From Candidatus Paraburkholderia kirkii (GTDB taxonomy: Bacteria > Pseudomonadota > Gammaproteobacteria > Burkholderiales > Burkholderiaceae): a DNA stretch of 64,000 nt. The notes beneath the pieces were generated by a model. The model was given only the letters and a program-made list of their open reading frames with translations, was not told the origin of the DNA and did not search any database. How positions within the stretch are numbered: the stretch's first letter is position 1; each line of letters begins with the position of its first letter. Below, piece by piece: positions 49,387 through 58,968 of the stretch. The DNA is taken from positions 1 to 64,000 of the forward strand of contig LFKV01000037.1 of NCBI GenBank assembly GCA_001189345.1, read 5' to 3'. The position numbers were made by a program, and so were the translations under genes.

Positions 49387-49993
49387 TCAAGTTGCGGATT
49401 TAGCCACGGTTTTCCGTTTCGTCTTAGGTTTTGCTCGCGAGAGGCAGCCGACAGCGTGATCGTTGACCATGCCCGTGGCCTGCATGAACGCGTAGCAAAT
49501 GGTCGTGCCGACGAATTTGCAGCCGTATTGCTTAAGCGCCTTGCTCAATGCGCGTCGGATTCCGGCGTCGACGCGGGCGTGGGGTGCGTCGCGTCGCGCA
49601 GCGTGTCGATGGGCGCGCCGTCGACGAATGACCACACGAAATCCGCGAACGAGCCGTGTTCCTGCTGGATCTGCTTCACGGCGCGCGCATTGAGCACGGC
49701 CGATTCGATCTTCGCCCGGTTGCGCACGATGCGCGCGTCCTGCACGATCCGCTCGATGTCTTTCTCCGTGAAGCGCGCGACCTGGTCGATGTCGAAGCCG
49801 GCGAACAGCGCACGATAGCCTCGCGTTTGTTCAGGATCGTCGACCAGGAAAGTCCCGCCTGGGCGCCTTCGAGAACGAGCATCTCGAACAGATGCCGATC
49901 GTCGCGTGAGGGTACGCCCCATTCCTGATCGTGGTACTGAACCATCGCGTCGGTCGTGGCCTACGCGCAGCGGGTGTGTCCGGTGTCTGCCAT
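49387..49993 (-). pseudogene. tag: DNA-3-methyladenine glycosylase I, broken
   Basis: Base-excision repair of 3-methyladenine. Starts MADTGHTRCA at 49993 and meets TAG (complement of 49961-49963) where relatives have Trp (RCAWA). The frame goes on MVQYHDQEWGVPSRDDRHLF and LEGAQAGLSWSTILNKREA, then breaks near 49820 to YRALFAGFDIDQVARFTEKD and KIESAVLNARAVKQIQQEHG. It breaks again near 49560 to LSKALKQYGCKFVGTTICYA and ends at 49387. The zinc-binding Cys/His residues (RCA, YHD, CYAFMQATG..NDH) are all visible, so this is recent decay. Confidence 0.88.
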
Positions 49994-50104
49994 TGCGAGT
50001 CTTCGTCGGTTGGGGATCGCGACCGGATAGCGGAACGTTCGCGTCGCGCCATCCTGCCATTCGGCCAATTGGCGCGCGCCGCCGTGGCCGGTAAGCTTGC
50101 GGCC

Positions 50105-51030
50105 ATGACTACTTCTCCGAATTCGGCATCTGACGGCTTTCTGCTCGGCATCGACGGCGGCGGAAGCGGAAGCGGCACGCGCGTGATCCTCGCCGATGCG
50201 CACGGCGTCGAGCTCGCGCGCGCGAGCGGCGGGCCTTCGGGGCTCGAGCTCGGCGTGGCGCGGGCGTGGCAATCGATCGGCGAGGCGTGTCGTCGCGCGT
50301 TCGACGCGGCCGCGCTGCCGTTCGAGTGGCGCGCGTGCTCGCTCAGCTGCGGGCTGGCGGGCGTGAACAATGCGGAATGGCTCGCGGCTTTCCTGGCCGC
50401 GGCGCCCGAGGTTCGGGCGCTGAGCATCGAGAGCGATGCCTATACGACCGTTCTCGGGGCGCACGGCGGCGAACCCGGCGTGATCGTGACGCTGGGCACG
50501 GCAGCATCGTGGCATCGCTGGATGAAAAGCGCGTATGCCGCATTTCCGGCGGCTACGGCTTTCCGAGCGGTGACGAGGCGAGCAGCGGCGCGTGGCTCGG
50601 GCTGCGCGCCGTGGTTCATCTCCAGCGCGTGCTCGACGGCCGGGCGCCGGAAGACGGCTGGTCGCGAGAATTGCTTGCCCGAACCGGCGCGGCGGATCGC
50701 GACAGTCTGGTCGTGTGGCTGTGCAACGCGAACCAGACCGCTTACGCGACGCTCGCGCCCACGGTCTTCGCGTTCCGCGATCATCCGGATGCGGCACGAC
50801 TGCTGGCGCAGGCGGGACGGGAAATCGAGCGGCTCGTGGCCGCGCTCGATCCCGCAGGCGCGCTTCCCATCGCGTTGTGCGGCGGTCTTGCCGTGCCTTA
50901 CGAGCCGTTCGTCCCGTTCGCGTTGCGCGAGCGCATGCGTGCGCCGCGCGCCGATTCCGCGGCCGGCGCGCTCGAACTGGCGCGGCGCGCGGCGTCCGCG
51001 CGTACGGGCGCCGCCGGTCGGGCGCGATAA
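50105..51030 (+). pseudogene. BadF/BadG-type N-acetylglucosamine kinase, frameshifted
   Basis: ASKHA-fold sugar kinase. ATG 50105, MTTSPNSASDGFLLGIDGGG, with the phosphate-binding DGGGSGSGTRVIL and GPSGLELG. After EPGVIVTLGT one G is missing near 50498 (expected LGTGSIVASLDE). The native continuation lies one frame over: SGGYGFPSGDEA, AWLGLRAVVHLQRVLDGRAP, ALPIALCGGLAVPYEPF, ending TAA at 51028-51030. The ATP-binding second half is out of frame. Its neighbour downstream (HAD phosphatase) is intact. Confidence 0.87.
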
Positions 51031-51087
51031 AATAACGGGCCTCGCGGCACACTCGATCCGCTCATTCCGCGCACCACAAAGGCAGTC

Positions 51088-51927
51088 ATGTACTCGGTCA
51101 TCGCTACTGATCTCGACGGCACGCTTCTGAACAGCGACCACCAGCTCGACCCCTTCACCGCCGAAACCGTGCGCACGCTGGCCGCGCGCGGCGTGCCGAT
51201 CGTCATCGCGACGGGGCGGCATTACTGCGACGTCGCCGGTATCTGCGACGTGCTCGGCGTCGACGCCTATCTGATCACGTCCAACGGCGCGCGCGTGCAT
51301 GCGCCCGGCGACGAGCGCGTCTACTCGCGCGATCTGGCGCCTGCCGCCGTGCGCCGCCTCGTGCAACCGGATCTCGCGGGCGGCGACGGACGCGTCATCG
51401 TCAATCTGTTCGCCGACGACGCCTGGCTGATCGACCGTCACGCGCCGGAGCTGCTGGTCTTTCACCAGGATTCGGGCTTCAAGTACGAAGTGATGGATCT
51501 GCGTGAGCATGATGGAGGGAACATCGCGAAAGTGCTGTATATCGGCGATCCGGCCGATCTGAGAGAGACCGCCGCGAATCTCGAGCGCGAATTTGGCGAC
51601 TCGCTCTACGTCACGTATTCGCTGCCGGACTGTCTCGAGGTGATGACCTCCGACGTGTCGAAGGGCCGGGCGCTGCGCTTCGTGCTGGAGCGGCTCGACG
51701 TCGATCCGGCGCAATGCGTCGCGTTCGGCGACAACATGAACGATATCGACCTGCTCGAAACCGCCGGGTATCCGTTCATGATGAACAACGCCAATCCCGA
51801 TCTCATCCGGCGCCTGCCGCACGTGCCGCGCGTCGGGGACAACTTCGAGGCGGGCGTCGCGCATCAGTTGCGCAAGCTGTTCGACATTCGCGACGAACTG
51901 GCGTCGCCGGGCCAGGCGACGGACTGA
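51088..51927 (+). CDS. Cof-type HAD-superfamily sugar/cofactor phosphatase
   Basis: A 279-residue hydrolase with all four HAD motifs: I, IATDLDGTLLNS (nucleophile Asp); II, TSNGARVH; III, SDVSKGRALR (Lys); IV, GDNMNDIDLLETAGY. A C2B-type cap lies between. Relatives in this class dephosphorylate sugar phosphates or pyridoxal/flavin cofactors. Intact. It follows the kinase gene by 57 bp, and the pair may have worked on amino-sugar phosphates (inference). Confidence 0.93.
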   Translation: MYSVIATDLDGTLLNSDHQLDPFTAETVRTLAARGVPIVIATGRHYCDVAGICDVLGVDAYLITSNGARVHAPGDERVYSRDLAPAAVRRLVQPDLAGGDGRVIVNLFADDAWLIDRHAPELLVFHQDSGFKYEVMDLREHDGGNIAKVLYIGDPADLRETAANLEREFGDSLYVTYSLPDCLEVMTSDVSKGRALRFVLERLDVDPAQCVAFGDNMNDIDLLETAGYPFMMNNANPDLIRRLPHVPRVGDNFEAGVAHQLRKLFDIRDELASPGQATD

Positions 51928-52015
51928 GCGCCGCGCGCGGCGGGCCGCCGGCATGCGTGCGGCGGCCGCCCGGTTCGATCGGCGACCTCGAGGCCGGTCA
52001 CCGGGCGCCGCGCCC

Positions 52016-52303
52016 TCAGCCGCGGTGACCCCAGTTGTTGCCATAGCCGCGGTGATCCCAGCCCGCGCGGTTCCAGTGTCCGTAGTCGCGGCCGTAGCCG
52101 CCGTGCCAGCGCGGCGCTTCATGGCGATAGTACGGCGCGCCGTACGCCGGAACCACGGGACGCGCGTACACGGGCGCCGGCGCCACATAGGCGGGCGCGC
52201 CGAGCGAGACGCCGATGTGCAGATCGCTATGTGCCTGAGCCGCTCCGACCGCACCGATCGCAAGGCCGGTCGCGACGAGCATATGGGTGACGATGCGCTT
52301 CAT
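52016..52303 (-). CDS. small secreted PXPV-like, His/Tyr/Gly-rich protein
   Basis: A 95-residue precursor with a signal peptide (MLVATGLAIGAVGAAQA-HSD). The mature part has a short Pro/Val/Ala repeat (APAYVAPAPVYARPVVPAYG) and an aromatic, His- and Gly-rich tail (WHGGYGRDYGHWNRAGWDHR). Such proteins are common in Burkholderia; function unknown, perhaps cell-surface or metal binding. Intact. Confidence 0.8.
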   Translation of the reverse strand: MKRIVTHMLVATGLAIGAVGAAQAHSDLHIGVSLGAPAYVAPAPVYARPVVPAYGAPYYRHEAPRWHGGYGRDYGHWNRAGWDHRGYGNNWGHRG

Positions 52304-52580
52304 TGTGTTTCTCCTTGAAGGCGACGTGTGTCGTATGAGTCCAATGTAAGGGCCCGCCGTCTTACACGCTTCGGCGACTTGTTACCGTGTGCAAGGACCG
52401 CGTAAGGAGCGCTGGAAGAATAGCCGTGTCGGCCCGATCGGCGAAAGCCTTGTCCCACGGGCCTCTCGCGCGATGCCGTTCCGCGATGAAAACAGTGTCG
52501 CAACAATTCATAAGCATGCTTCGTAAACCGGGATTACATTTGTCGCGCCGGTTTAATCATTCGGATCGCGCGCCGGCGGG

Positions 52581-52611
52581 CAAAACAAAAACGGGTGCCA
52601 ATCGCGCCCGT
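52581..52611 (-). terminator. terminator of the aquaporin gene
   Basis: A 7-bp stem with one mismatch (52591-52597 with 52605-52611) followed on the minus strand by TTTTTGTTTTG (complement of 52581-52591), about 30 bp past the aquaporin stop. Confidence 0.6.
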
Positions 52612-52642
52612 CCGGTTCACTGCGTTGTCTGTATGTTGCGGC

Positions 52643-53340
52643 TTACTTCTGGCGCGTGAGGCACGGATAAAGCAGGCCCGCGATGATCGCGCCGATGATC
52701 GGCGCAATCCAGAACAGCCAGAGCTGATCGAGCGCCCAGTCGCCGACGAAGAACGCCTGGCTCGTCGAGCGCGCCGGATTGACGGACGTGTTGGTGACCG
52801 GAATCGAGACCAGATGGATGAGCGTCAGGCACAGGCCGATGGCGAGCGGCGCGAAGCCCTTCGGCGCGCGATTGTCGGTTGCGCCGAGGATCACGAACAG
52901 GAAGAAGAACGTCATCGCGACTTCGCAGACGAGTCCGGCGATCATCGAGAAGTGCTCCGGCGAGTGCTCGCCGAAGCCGTTGGCAGCGAAGGCGCTCGAG
53001 GCGAAATCGAAGCCGGGATTGCCCGTGGCGATCAGATAGATGACCCACGTGCCGAGCGTCGCGCCGATGACCTGCGCGACGATGTACGGCAAGAGATCGC
53101 GCACCGGGAAGCGCCCGGCGGTCGCGAGACCGATGCTCACGGCCGGATTGAGGTGGCAGCCGGAAACGTGGCCGATGGCGTAGGCATTGTGAGAACGGTG
53201 AGACCGAATGCCAGCGAGACGCCGGTGAAACCGATGCCGAGTTCAGGAAAGGCCGCGGCGAGCACGGCGCTTCCGCAGCCGCCCAGCACGAGCCAGACAG
53301 TACCGAAAATTTCGGCGCCGAGTCGCTTCGACAAATGCAT
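52643..53340 (-). pseudogene. aqpZ: aquaporin (AqpZ-like), frameshifted
   Basis: Water-channel family with six membrane helices. Starts [20 protein letters not shown] at 53340. After FGLTVLTM (about 53186) one G is missing: relatives read [19 protein letters not shown], which continues one frame over. Both NPA boxes are visible (HLNPAVSIG and SVNPARSTS), as are [15 protein letters not shown] and [21 protein letters not shown] single deletion inactivates it. Confidence 0.88.
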
Positions 53341-53540
53341 GATTCTGCCTTGAATGAAAAGCCGTTGATTCGAAACAAGAACGCGGGATACGCTTGCGGA
53401 GCGCAGTTTAAGCGTGCCCTCTTTTGCAAACTGTCAAAAATGGTCGATCAGCGGTCAATTCACGGATATCGGGCAGAATCCTCGGATTGTTCCTTATCGG
53501 GTGGCTGCGCGTTTGCGATACCCGGCGCGCGCGGCGATCG

Positions 53541-53574
53541 AACAAAAAAAAAAGCCGCCCGGCGTGCGGGCGGC
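53541..53574 (-). terminator. intrinsic terminator of the glycosyltransferase gene
   Basis: Stem GCCGCCCG (53554-53561) with CGGGCGGC (53567-53574), 5-nt loop, followed on the minus strand by a run of ten T (complement of 53544-53553). It lies 41 bp past the stop of the gene at 53615. Confidence 0.9.
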
Positions 53575-53614
53575 ATTTCATGCGGCTTCGGAGCCGGCGG
53601 TCGCGCGGCGGCGA

Positions 53615-54679
53615 TCAGCCCACCGCGACCTGACGCAGCACCGGGCGCTTGGCCGCCTGAAGCATCGCGGTATAGCTCTCGACGTAGTTCTGCGCCATCG
53701 TCTTCGCGCTGAAGCGGCGCTCGAACTGCGTACGGATTTCCGTGCGCGACAACTCGTCCAGACGCTGCAGCGTGCCCACGGCACCCTGCACGTCCTCGCA
53801 GATGAAGCCGGTCACGCCGTTATCGATCACTTCCGGCACCGAGCCGCGGTTGAACGCGATCACCGGCGTGCCGCAGGCCATCGCCTCGATCATCACCAGG
53901 CCGAACGGCTCGTTCCAGTCGATCGGTAAGAGCAGGGCCTTTGCGCCCGAGAGGAATTCCGGCTTCTGCGCCTCGTTGATCTCGCCGATGAATTCGACAT
54001 GCGCCTGCGAGAGCAGCGGTTCGATCGTCGACTTGAAGTAGTCCTGGTCGACCTTGTCCACCTTGGCGGCGATCTTCAGCGGCAGACCGCTCTGCACCGC
54101 GATCTTGATGGCGAGATCGGCGCGCTTCTCCGGGCAAATGCGGCCGAGGAACGCGAGATATTCCGGCTTCTTGTGCGGCTGCGGCGTGAGCAGCTCGTCC
54201 GGCAGGCCGTGATAGACGGTGTTCAGCCAGTTCGCCTGCGGCAGCGGTCCGCGTTGGTTGTCCGAGATCGAAATGACGTTCGCCTTCGTGAACGTGTTGA
54301 AGATCGGCTGCAATTCCGGCAGGTCGAGGCGGCCGTGCAGCGTCGTCACGAACGGTGTATCCATCTGCGTGAACAGCGGGAACGGCATGTAGTCGAGGTG
54401 GAAGTGCAGCACGTCGAACTCGTGCGCGCGCTGGTGGACGGTTTCGAGCAGCAGCATGTGCGGCGCGAGCGCATCGCGGATGGTCGGGTCGAGACGCAGC
54501 GCCCGCGGCCACGCCGCTTCGAGGGTCGCCTTGGTTTGCGAATCGCCGCTGGCGAACAAGGTGACATCGTGTCCGAGATCGACGAGCGCGTCGGTCAGAT
54601 ACGACACCACCCGCTCAGTGCCGCCGTAGAACTTCGGGGGGACTGCTTCGTGCAACGGTGCAATTTGTGCGATTCGCAT
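53615..54679 (-). CDS. GT4-family glycosyltransferase
   Basis: A 354-residue GT-B retaining transferase. The N-terminal domain starts MRIAQIAPLHEAVPPKFYGG with TERVVSYLTDALVDLGHDVT. The C-terminal domain has FLGRICPEKRADLAIKIA and the GT4 nucleotide-sugar motif EPFGLVMIEAMACGTPVIAF with the E-x7-E pattern. I chose ATG 54679 because the open frame upstream lacks the family start. Intact with its own terminator, so it is probably expressed alone. Acceptor unknown. Confidence 0.9.
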   Translation of the reverse strand: MRIAQIAPLHEAVPPKFYGGTERVVSYLTDALVDLGHDVTLFASGDSQTKATLEAAWPRALRLDPTIRDALAPHMLLLETVHQRAHEFDVLHFHLDYMPFPLFTQMDTPFVTTLHGRLDLPELQPIFNTFTKANVISISDNQRGPLPQANWLNTVYHGLPDELLTPQPHKKPEYLAFLGRICPEKRADLAIKIAVQSGLPLKIAAKVDKVDQDYFKSTIEPLLSQAHVEFIGEINEAQKPEFLSGAKALLLPIDWNEPFGLVMIEAMACGTPVIAFNRGSVPEVIDNGVTGFICEDVQGAVGTLQRLDELSRTEIRTQFERRFSAKTMAQNYVESYTAMLQAAKRPVLRQVAVG

Positions 54680-55385
54680 AACGTGACTCTCCTGTGTCGA
54701 TCGGAGCCGGCGCCTCGGCGCCTGACCCGGATCCATGCCTTGAAGGCGAACGTGAGGGCATTGCAGTCACGCTCCGGCGAGCGCTCAACACATGCCATTC
54801 GGGCGGGCCGCGTACGAGGACGCCGCCCGAGATGGACCCGGAGATGAAAAAACCATCACGATCGGGTTATCCCTTAATGCTTCATTATCGGGATCGAGAG
54901 CGGCATTTCACGTCATTTTTCAATCGCTTATCGTTGTTACAGCGCGAAACAACTGCTGTTACGAAGTCAAAAATTGCATCGATACGGGCGATGTAGACGA
55001 ATGTGAAGCGTCGAACCGAGCCGCGAGGCACAAGGGTGGCACGTACCGTTCCGGCCCCGCGAGCGCCGCCCCGAGCGGCCGATCGGACGTTGGGACGCCG
55101 AGAAATATGCCGCTCGACCGTTAAGTCAGACGAATAGATGCCGATAATCGAGTCTGGCGACCGGCAATCGAGGGCGCCGCCGTGTAAGAAATATTCCTAC
55201 ACGAATCTTCGCGAAAATCCGTCGCCGCGTCGGACGCTTTGTCCGACAGGCGCGGCCGCGGGCATCGGCGACAATCGGATCGACACAAGACAACACGTGC
55301 GGGGCCGGATTCGCTATGCCCACCGCGAATCCGCGCAAACGTTCCCCGCCAGGCCTGACCAGCCATGTATCGATTCGGGGAAAAA
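54680..55385. other. long regulatory/intergenic region upstream of flhD
   Basis: 706 bp with no gene I can support. It contains a GGCGCC-TC-GGCGCC dyad near 54710 and a 17-bp palindrome at 55184-55200. Long upstream regions are usual for flhDC, where many regulators act. Confidence 0.5.
55184..55200 (+). promoter_or_regulatory. palindrome upstream of flhD
   Basis: GTAAGAAATATTCCTAC is a near-perfect 17-bp dyad (arms GTA-GAA and TTC-TAC around AATATT), 185 bp before the flhD ATG. It could be an operator; the binding protein is unknown. Confidence 0.45.
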
Positions 55386-55702
55386 ATGGCGGCCAACAAT
55401 ACGAGTACGCTCGCCGAGTACGCTCGCAGAAATCCGCGAGGTGAATCTGTCGTACTTGCTCCTCGCGCAGCGGCTTCTTCACGAAGACCGCGTGTCCGCG
55501 ATGTACCGGCTCGGCCTGTCCTCGCTGACGCTCACGCAGGCGGTGAAGGTCGCGTCGTCGAGCCATCTGCTGTGCCGCTTCCGTTTCGACGATCACACGA
55601 TTCTTTCCTCGCTCGCCGACAAGGACAAGAGCGCGGCGCTCACCCAGGCGCACGCCGCGATCCTGCTGGCTGGCGGACGGCCCCGTCGCGCAGATCGGCT
55701 GA
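55386..55702 (+). pseudogene. flhD: flagellar master regulator subunit FlhD, broken
   Basis: FlhD with FlhC activates flagellar class II promoters. ATG 55386 opens [11 protein letters not shown], then a 13-bp tandem duplication (55402-55427) shifts the frame; the native text continues [37 protein letters not shown] and AHAAILLAG follow. The middle reads [17 protein letters not shown], about ten residues shorter than relatives, so an in-frame deletion is likely. Another indel near 55670 precedes the native end VAQIG and TGA at 55700-55702. Inactivated at least twice. Confidence 0.85.
55402..55427. repeat. 13-bp tandem duplication in flhD
   Basis: CGAGTACGCTCGC is present twice (55402-55414 and 55415-55427) at codon 6-14 of flhD, shifting the frame. 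Confidence 0.95.
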
Positions 55703-55723
55703 GCGGACAGACCCGGGAGGCCG

Positions 55724-55945
55724 ATGGCGACGAAGAGCGTGGTCGCGGAAGTCCGCGAGATCACCCTGGCGATCGAACTGATCGAGCTGGGCGCGCGCCT
55801 GCAGTTGCTCGAAGCCGAAAATGTATACGACTTGCGCGCCGGCTACGTCTGCGGCCTGTGTCAGCCGCCCTCGCGCGCGGGCAAGACCCGCAAGGCGCTC
55901 GCCTCGCGCAACCCGCCGGAGCGCGCCCCGCGCATCGCGGCCTGA
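55724..55945 (+). pseudogene. flhC: flagellar master regulator subunit FlhC, large internal deletion
   Basis: ATG 55724 after GGGAGG. The first 32 residues ([20 protein letters not shown] then [12 protein letters not shown]) are a normal FlhC start. They are joined in frame to the C-terminus [20 protein letters not shown] and GKTRKA. Relatives are about 190 residues; here only 73 remain, so about 110 central residues including half of the zinc-binding Cys set are gone. One C-x-x-C (CGLC) is left. The frame is open, so software may call it a gene, but it cannot form the FlhD4C2 complex. Confidence 0.88.
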
Positions 55946-56019
55946 GGCCGCACCCTCGCCCAACCCTGCTGCGACGCGGGGTTTACCTTTACCGTTTGCC
56001 GCAGGCGCGGAATTGCCCT

Positions 56020-56046
56020 CAAAGTTTTTCAATCGAGTGCTGTTAA
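56020..56046 (+). promoter_or_regulatory. sigma-28 (FliA)-like promoter of the motA operon
   Basis: CAAAGTTT, 11 bp, GCTGTTAA. This fits the flagellar sigma consensus TAAAGTTT-N11-GCCGATAA at most positions. An IS5-family element inserted at 56066 now separates it from motA by about 0.95 kb. Confidence 0.6.
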
Positions 56047-56066
56047 CCGACATAACTGCGCACTTA

Positions 56067-56980
56067 GAATTGGTTTCAAAAAGATTTATTAGGGGCTGTT
56101 AACCCGTAACGCAACCTGTTAACCTCGATCGTTGTGACAACAGGATCGAGGAGATGGGCAAACCAATCATCGACGACGAACTGTGGGCACTGATCGAGCC
56201 ACTGCTACCACCAGCGAAGCCGCGCCGCTTCAAGTATCCGGGCCGCAAGCCGGTACCGGATCGGGCTGCGCTGACCGGCATCTTGTTCGTGCTGAAGACC
56301 GGCATCCGGTGGCGAGATCTGCCAGCGGAGATGGGATGTGGCTCTGGCGTCAGTTGCTGGCGCAGGCTGCGCGATTGGCAGCAAGCCGGCGTGTGGGATC
56401 GACTGCACGCACTGCTGCTGGCGAAACTACGAGCGGCCGGGAAGATCGACTTCTCCCGCGTCGTCGTCGACTCATCGTCGATTCGTGCGGTTGGGGCGGG
56501 CGAAAAACTGGCCCGAACCCCACCGACCGAGCACGACCCGGTTCCAAGCACCACGTCACCACCGACGCCAACGGTACGCCGATCGCGGCAATCCTGACCG
56601 GCGCCAATCGTCACGACGTCACCCAACTGATCCCGTTGATCGAGGCCATCGTACCGATTGGCGGCGTGCGCGGCCGGCCGCTGAGTCGCCCTGGCTGTGT
56701 TTATGCCGACCGCGGTTACGATCATGACAAGTACCGGTGCCTCCTTCACGCGCGCAACATTCCCACCAGCATCGCGCGGCGCGGTCACCCGCACGGTAGC
56801 GGCCTTGGGAAAGTCCGTTGGGTCGTCGAACGTACACATGCCTGGTTGCATAACTTCCGCCGTCTACGTACTCGCTTCGAACGTCGTGCGGACATTCATG
56901 AAGCGTTCCTCAAACTCGGTTGTTGCTTGATCTGCTGGAACACTCTTCGGCAATCTCAACAGCCTTTATGAAACCGTCTC
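56067..56980 (+). mobile_element. IS5-family (IS427-group) insertion sequence
   Basis: 914 bp flanked by TA (56065-56066 and 56981-56982). Ends are inverted repeats sharing GA...GGTTTCA.AAAG (left GAATTGGTTTCAAAAAG; right, complement, GAGACGGTTTCATAAAG). It is inserted between the flagellar promoter and motA, in the same orientation as the operon. Confidence 0.88.
56154..56971 (+). CDS. IS5-family transposase made from two overlapping frames
   Basis: orfA starts MGKPIIDDELWALIEPLLPP at 56154 and includes the first catalytic Asp (FSRVVVDSSSIRAV). At GGCGAAAAACTGG (about 56499-56511) a -1 shift on the A-run gives GEKTGPNPTDRARPGSKHHV and continues in orfB with VYADRGYDHDKYR (second Asp) and VRWVVERTHAWL (Glu), ending 56971. 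IS427-group elements normally make the active enzyme by frameshifting here, so the element looks intact and probably mobile; the shift is inferred from the family. Confidence 0.85.
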
Positions 56981-57018
56981 TAAGCGGCGGTCTCACCGCA
57001 TCAAGAGAGGACTCGACT

Positions 57019-57878
57019 GTGCTGATTTTCGTTGGAACGCTCGTGACATTGCTGTCCGTCTTCGGCGGTTATGCGCTGGAAGGCGGCCACCTTGGCGCGC
57101 TCGTGCAACCGGTCGAAATCCTGATGATCGCGGGCGCGGGCGTCGGCGCGTTCATCCTCGGCAACAACCTCAAGACCATCAAGGCGACGTTTTTCGTCAT
57201 TCCCACGCTCTTCAAGGGCGCGAAGTACGACAAGGGCAGTACATGGAGCTGATGGGCCTGCTCTATGTCCTGCTCGCGAAGGCGCGCAAGGAAGGCACGC
57301 TCGCGTTCGAAGCGGACATCGAGGATCCCGCCAAGAGCCCGGTGTTCAGCCAGTCCCCGAAGATTCTCGCGGACCATCACATCGTCGAATTCCTGACGGA
57401 TTATCTGCGCCTCATGGTCAGCGGCAACATGAACGCGTTCGAGATCGAAAGCCTCATGGACGAGGAGATCGAGACGCATCATGTCGAGGACGAGGCGCCC
57501 GCGCACGCGCTCACCAAGGTCGGCGACGCGATGCCCGCGTTCGGCATCGTCGCCGCCGTGATGGGCGTCGTGCATACGATGGCCTCCGCCGATCAGCCGC
57601 CCGCGATTCTCGGCGAGATGATAGCGCAGGCGCTCGTCGGCACCTTCCTCGGCATTCTTCTGTCCTGCGGCTTCATCGGGCCGCTCGCGAGCGTCGCGGA
57701 GCAGCGCGTCGCCGAGCAGACCAAGATGTTCCAGTGCATCAAGGTGACGATCCTCGCGAGCCTGAACGGCTATGCGCCCGCGATCGCGGTGGAGTTCGGC
57801 CGCAAGATGCTGTTCTCGACGGAGCGCCCGTCGTTCTCCGAACTGGAGGAGCACGTGCGCCGGGTCAAGGCGAAATGA
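57019..57878 (+). pseudogene. motA: flagellar stator protein MotA, frameshifted
   Basis: Starts at GTG 57019 (LIFVGTLVTLLSVFGGYALE) after AGAGAGG. At FKGAKYDKG (about 57236) one base is missing: relatives read KAQYMELMGLLYVLLAKARK. The rest, in the next frame, is well preserved, with the cytoplasmic loop (FLTDYLRLMVSGNMNAFEIE), the TM3-TM4 region (KVGDAMPAFGIVAAVMGVVH, FLGILLSCGFIGPLASVAEQ) and the stop at 57878. Without the front, no stator channel forms. The gene is also cut off from its flagellar promoter by the IS5 element. Confidence 0.88.
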
Positions 57879-57918
57879 TGAACGGCTTCGCGAGCGATTC
57901 ATCGACCAGGGCACGGCA

Positions 57919-58968
57919 ATGAGCAACGACAGCGAACGTCCCATCTTCATCAAGCGCGTCGTCGCGGGCCGCAAGGGGCATCACGGCGGCGCGTGGAAGC
58001 TCGCCTACGCGGACTTCATGACCGCGATGATGGCGTTCTTCCTGCTGATGTGGCTGCTTTCGTCGACCTCGCCCGTGCAGCGGCGCGGCATCGCGGAGTA
58101 TTTCCAGATGCCGCTCAAGGCGGCGATGGTCGGCGGCAAGAGCGTCGGCATGGACAACAGCATCATCACCGGCGGCGGGCGCGACATTTCGAGCGACGAG
58201 ACGGGCGCCGCGCGCAAGCCGGATGGCAGCACGCAGCTTGCGCTGCGCGCGTCGTCGCAGACCGACGACCAACTGCTCAAGGCCGCGCAGGGCGAGCTCG
58301 AGCGCCACGAGCAGGTGCGCCTGCATGACCTTCAGGTGAAGCTCATGGCCGCGATCGAGGCCAATCCGACACTGCGCCAGTTCAAGCAGCAGATCCGCAT
58401 CGAGTCGACGCAGCAGGGCTTGCGCATCGAGATCGTCGATACGCAGAAGCGCCCGATGTTCGCGCTTTCCAGCGACACCGTGCAGCCGTACATGCGCAAC
58501 ATCCTGCGCGAGATCGGCAAGACGTTGAACGACGTGCCGAACCGCATCGTCGTGCAGGGACACACCGACGCCGTGAAATACGCGGGCGGCAAGAAGGGCT
58601 ACAGCAACTGGGAGCTGTCCGCGGACCGCGCGAACGCGTCGCGGCGCGAGCTGGTGGCGGGCGGCATGGACGAAGCGAAGGTGTTGCGCGTGCTCGGCCT
58701 CGCGTCCACACAGAATCTGAACAAGCAGGATCCGCTCGATCCGGAGAACCGGCGCATCAGCATCATCGTGCTCAACCGGAAGACCGAATCATCGATGCTG
58801 CGCGACGACGGCGGCCCGAGCGCCACGCTCGACAACGGCCGGGGTGAGGACGGCAAGCCGCTGGCTGCGCTCGGCATCGCCGCCCGCGGCGCGCTGAGCA
58901 ATTGCTCAAAAAAACACGCTCAAGACTCGGCACGTTTCGACCGTCAACACGGCAAGAGACAAACATGA
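57919..58968 (+). CDS. motB: flagellar stator protein MotB
   Basis: Proton-channel and peptidoglycan anchor of the stator. ATG 57919: MSNDSERPIFIKRVVAGRKG, then one membrane helix with the proton-binding Asp (YADFMTAMMAFFLLMWLLS), a linker, and the OmpA-like domain (RIVVQGHTDAVKYAGG, ELSADRANASRREL). The last about 20 residues (SNCSKKHAQDSARFDRQHGK...) do not look native and follow an A7 run, so the native stop may have been passed by a frameshift. The frame is otherwise intact but has no MotA partner. Confidence 0.88.
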   Translation: MSNDSERPIFIKRVVAGRKGHHGGAWKLAYADFMTAMMAFFLLMWLLSSTSPVQRRGIAEYFQMPLKAAMVGGKSVGMDNSIITGGGRDISSDETGAARKPDGSTQLALRASSQTDDQLLKAAQGELERHEQVRLHDLQVKLMAAIEANPTLRQFKQQIRIESTQQGLRIEIVDTQKRPMFALSSDTVQPYMRNILREIGKTLNDVPNRIVVQGHTDAVKYAGGKKGYSNWELSADRANASRRELVAGGMDEAKVLRVLGLASTQNLNKQDPLDPENRRISIIVLNRKTESSMLRDDGGPSATLDNGRGEDGKPLAALGIAARGALSNCSKKHAQDSARFDRQHGKRQT

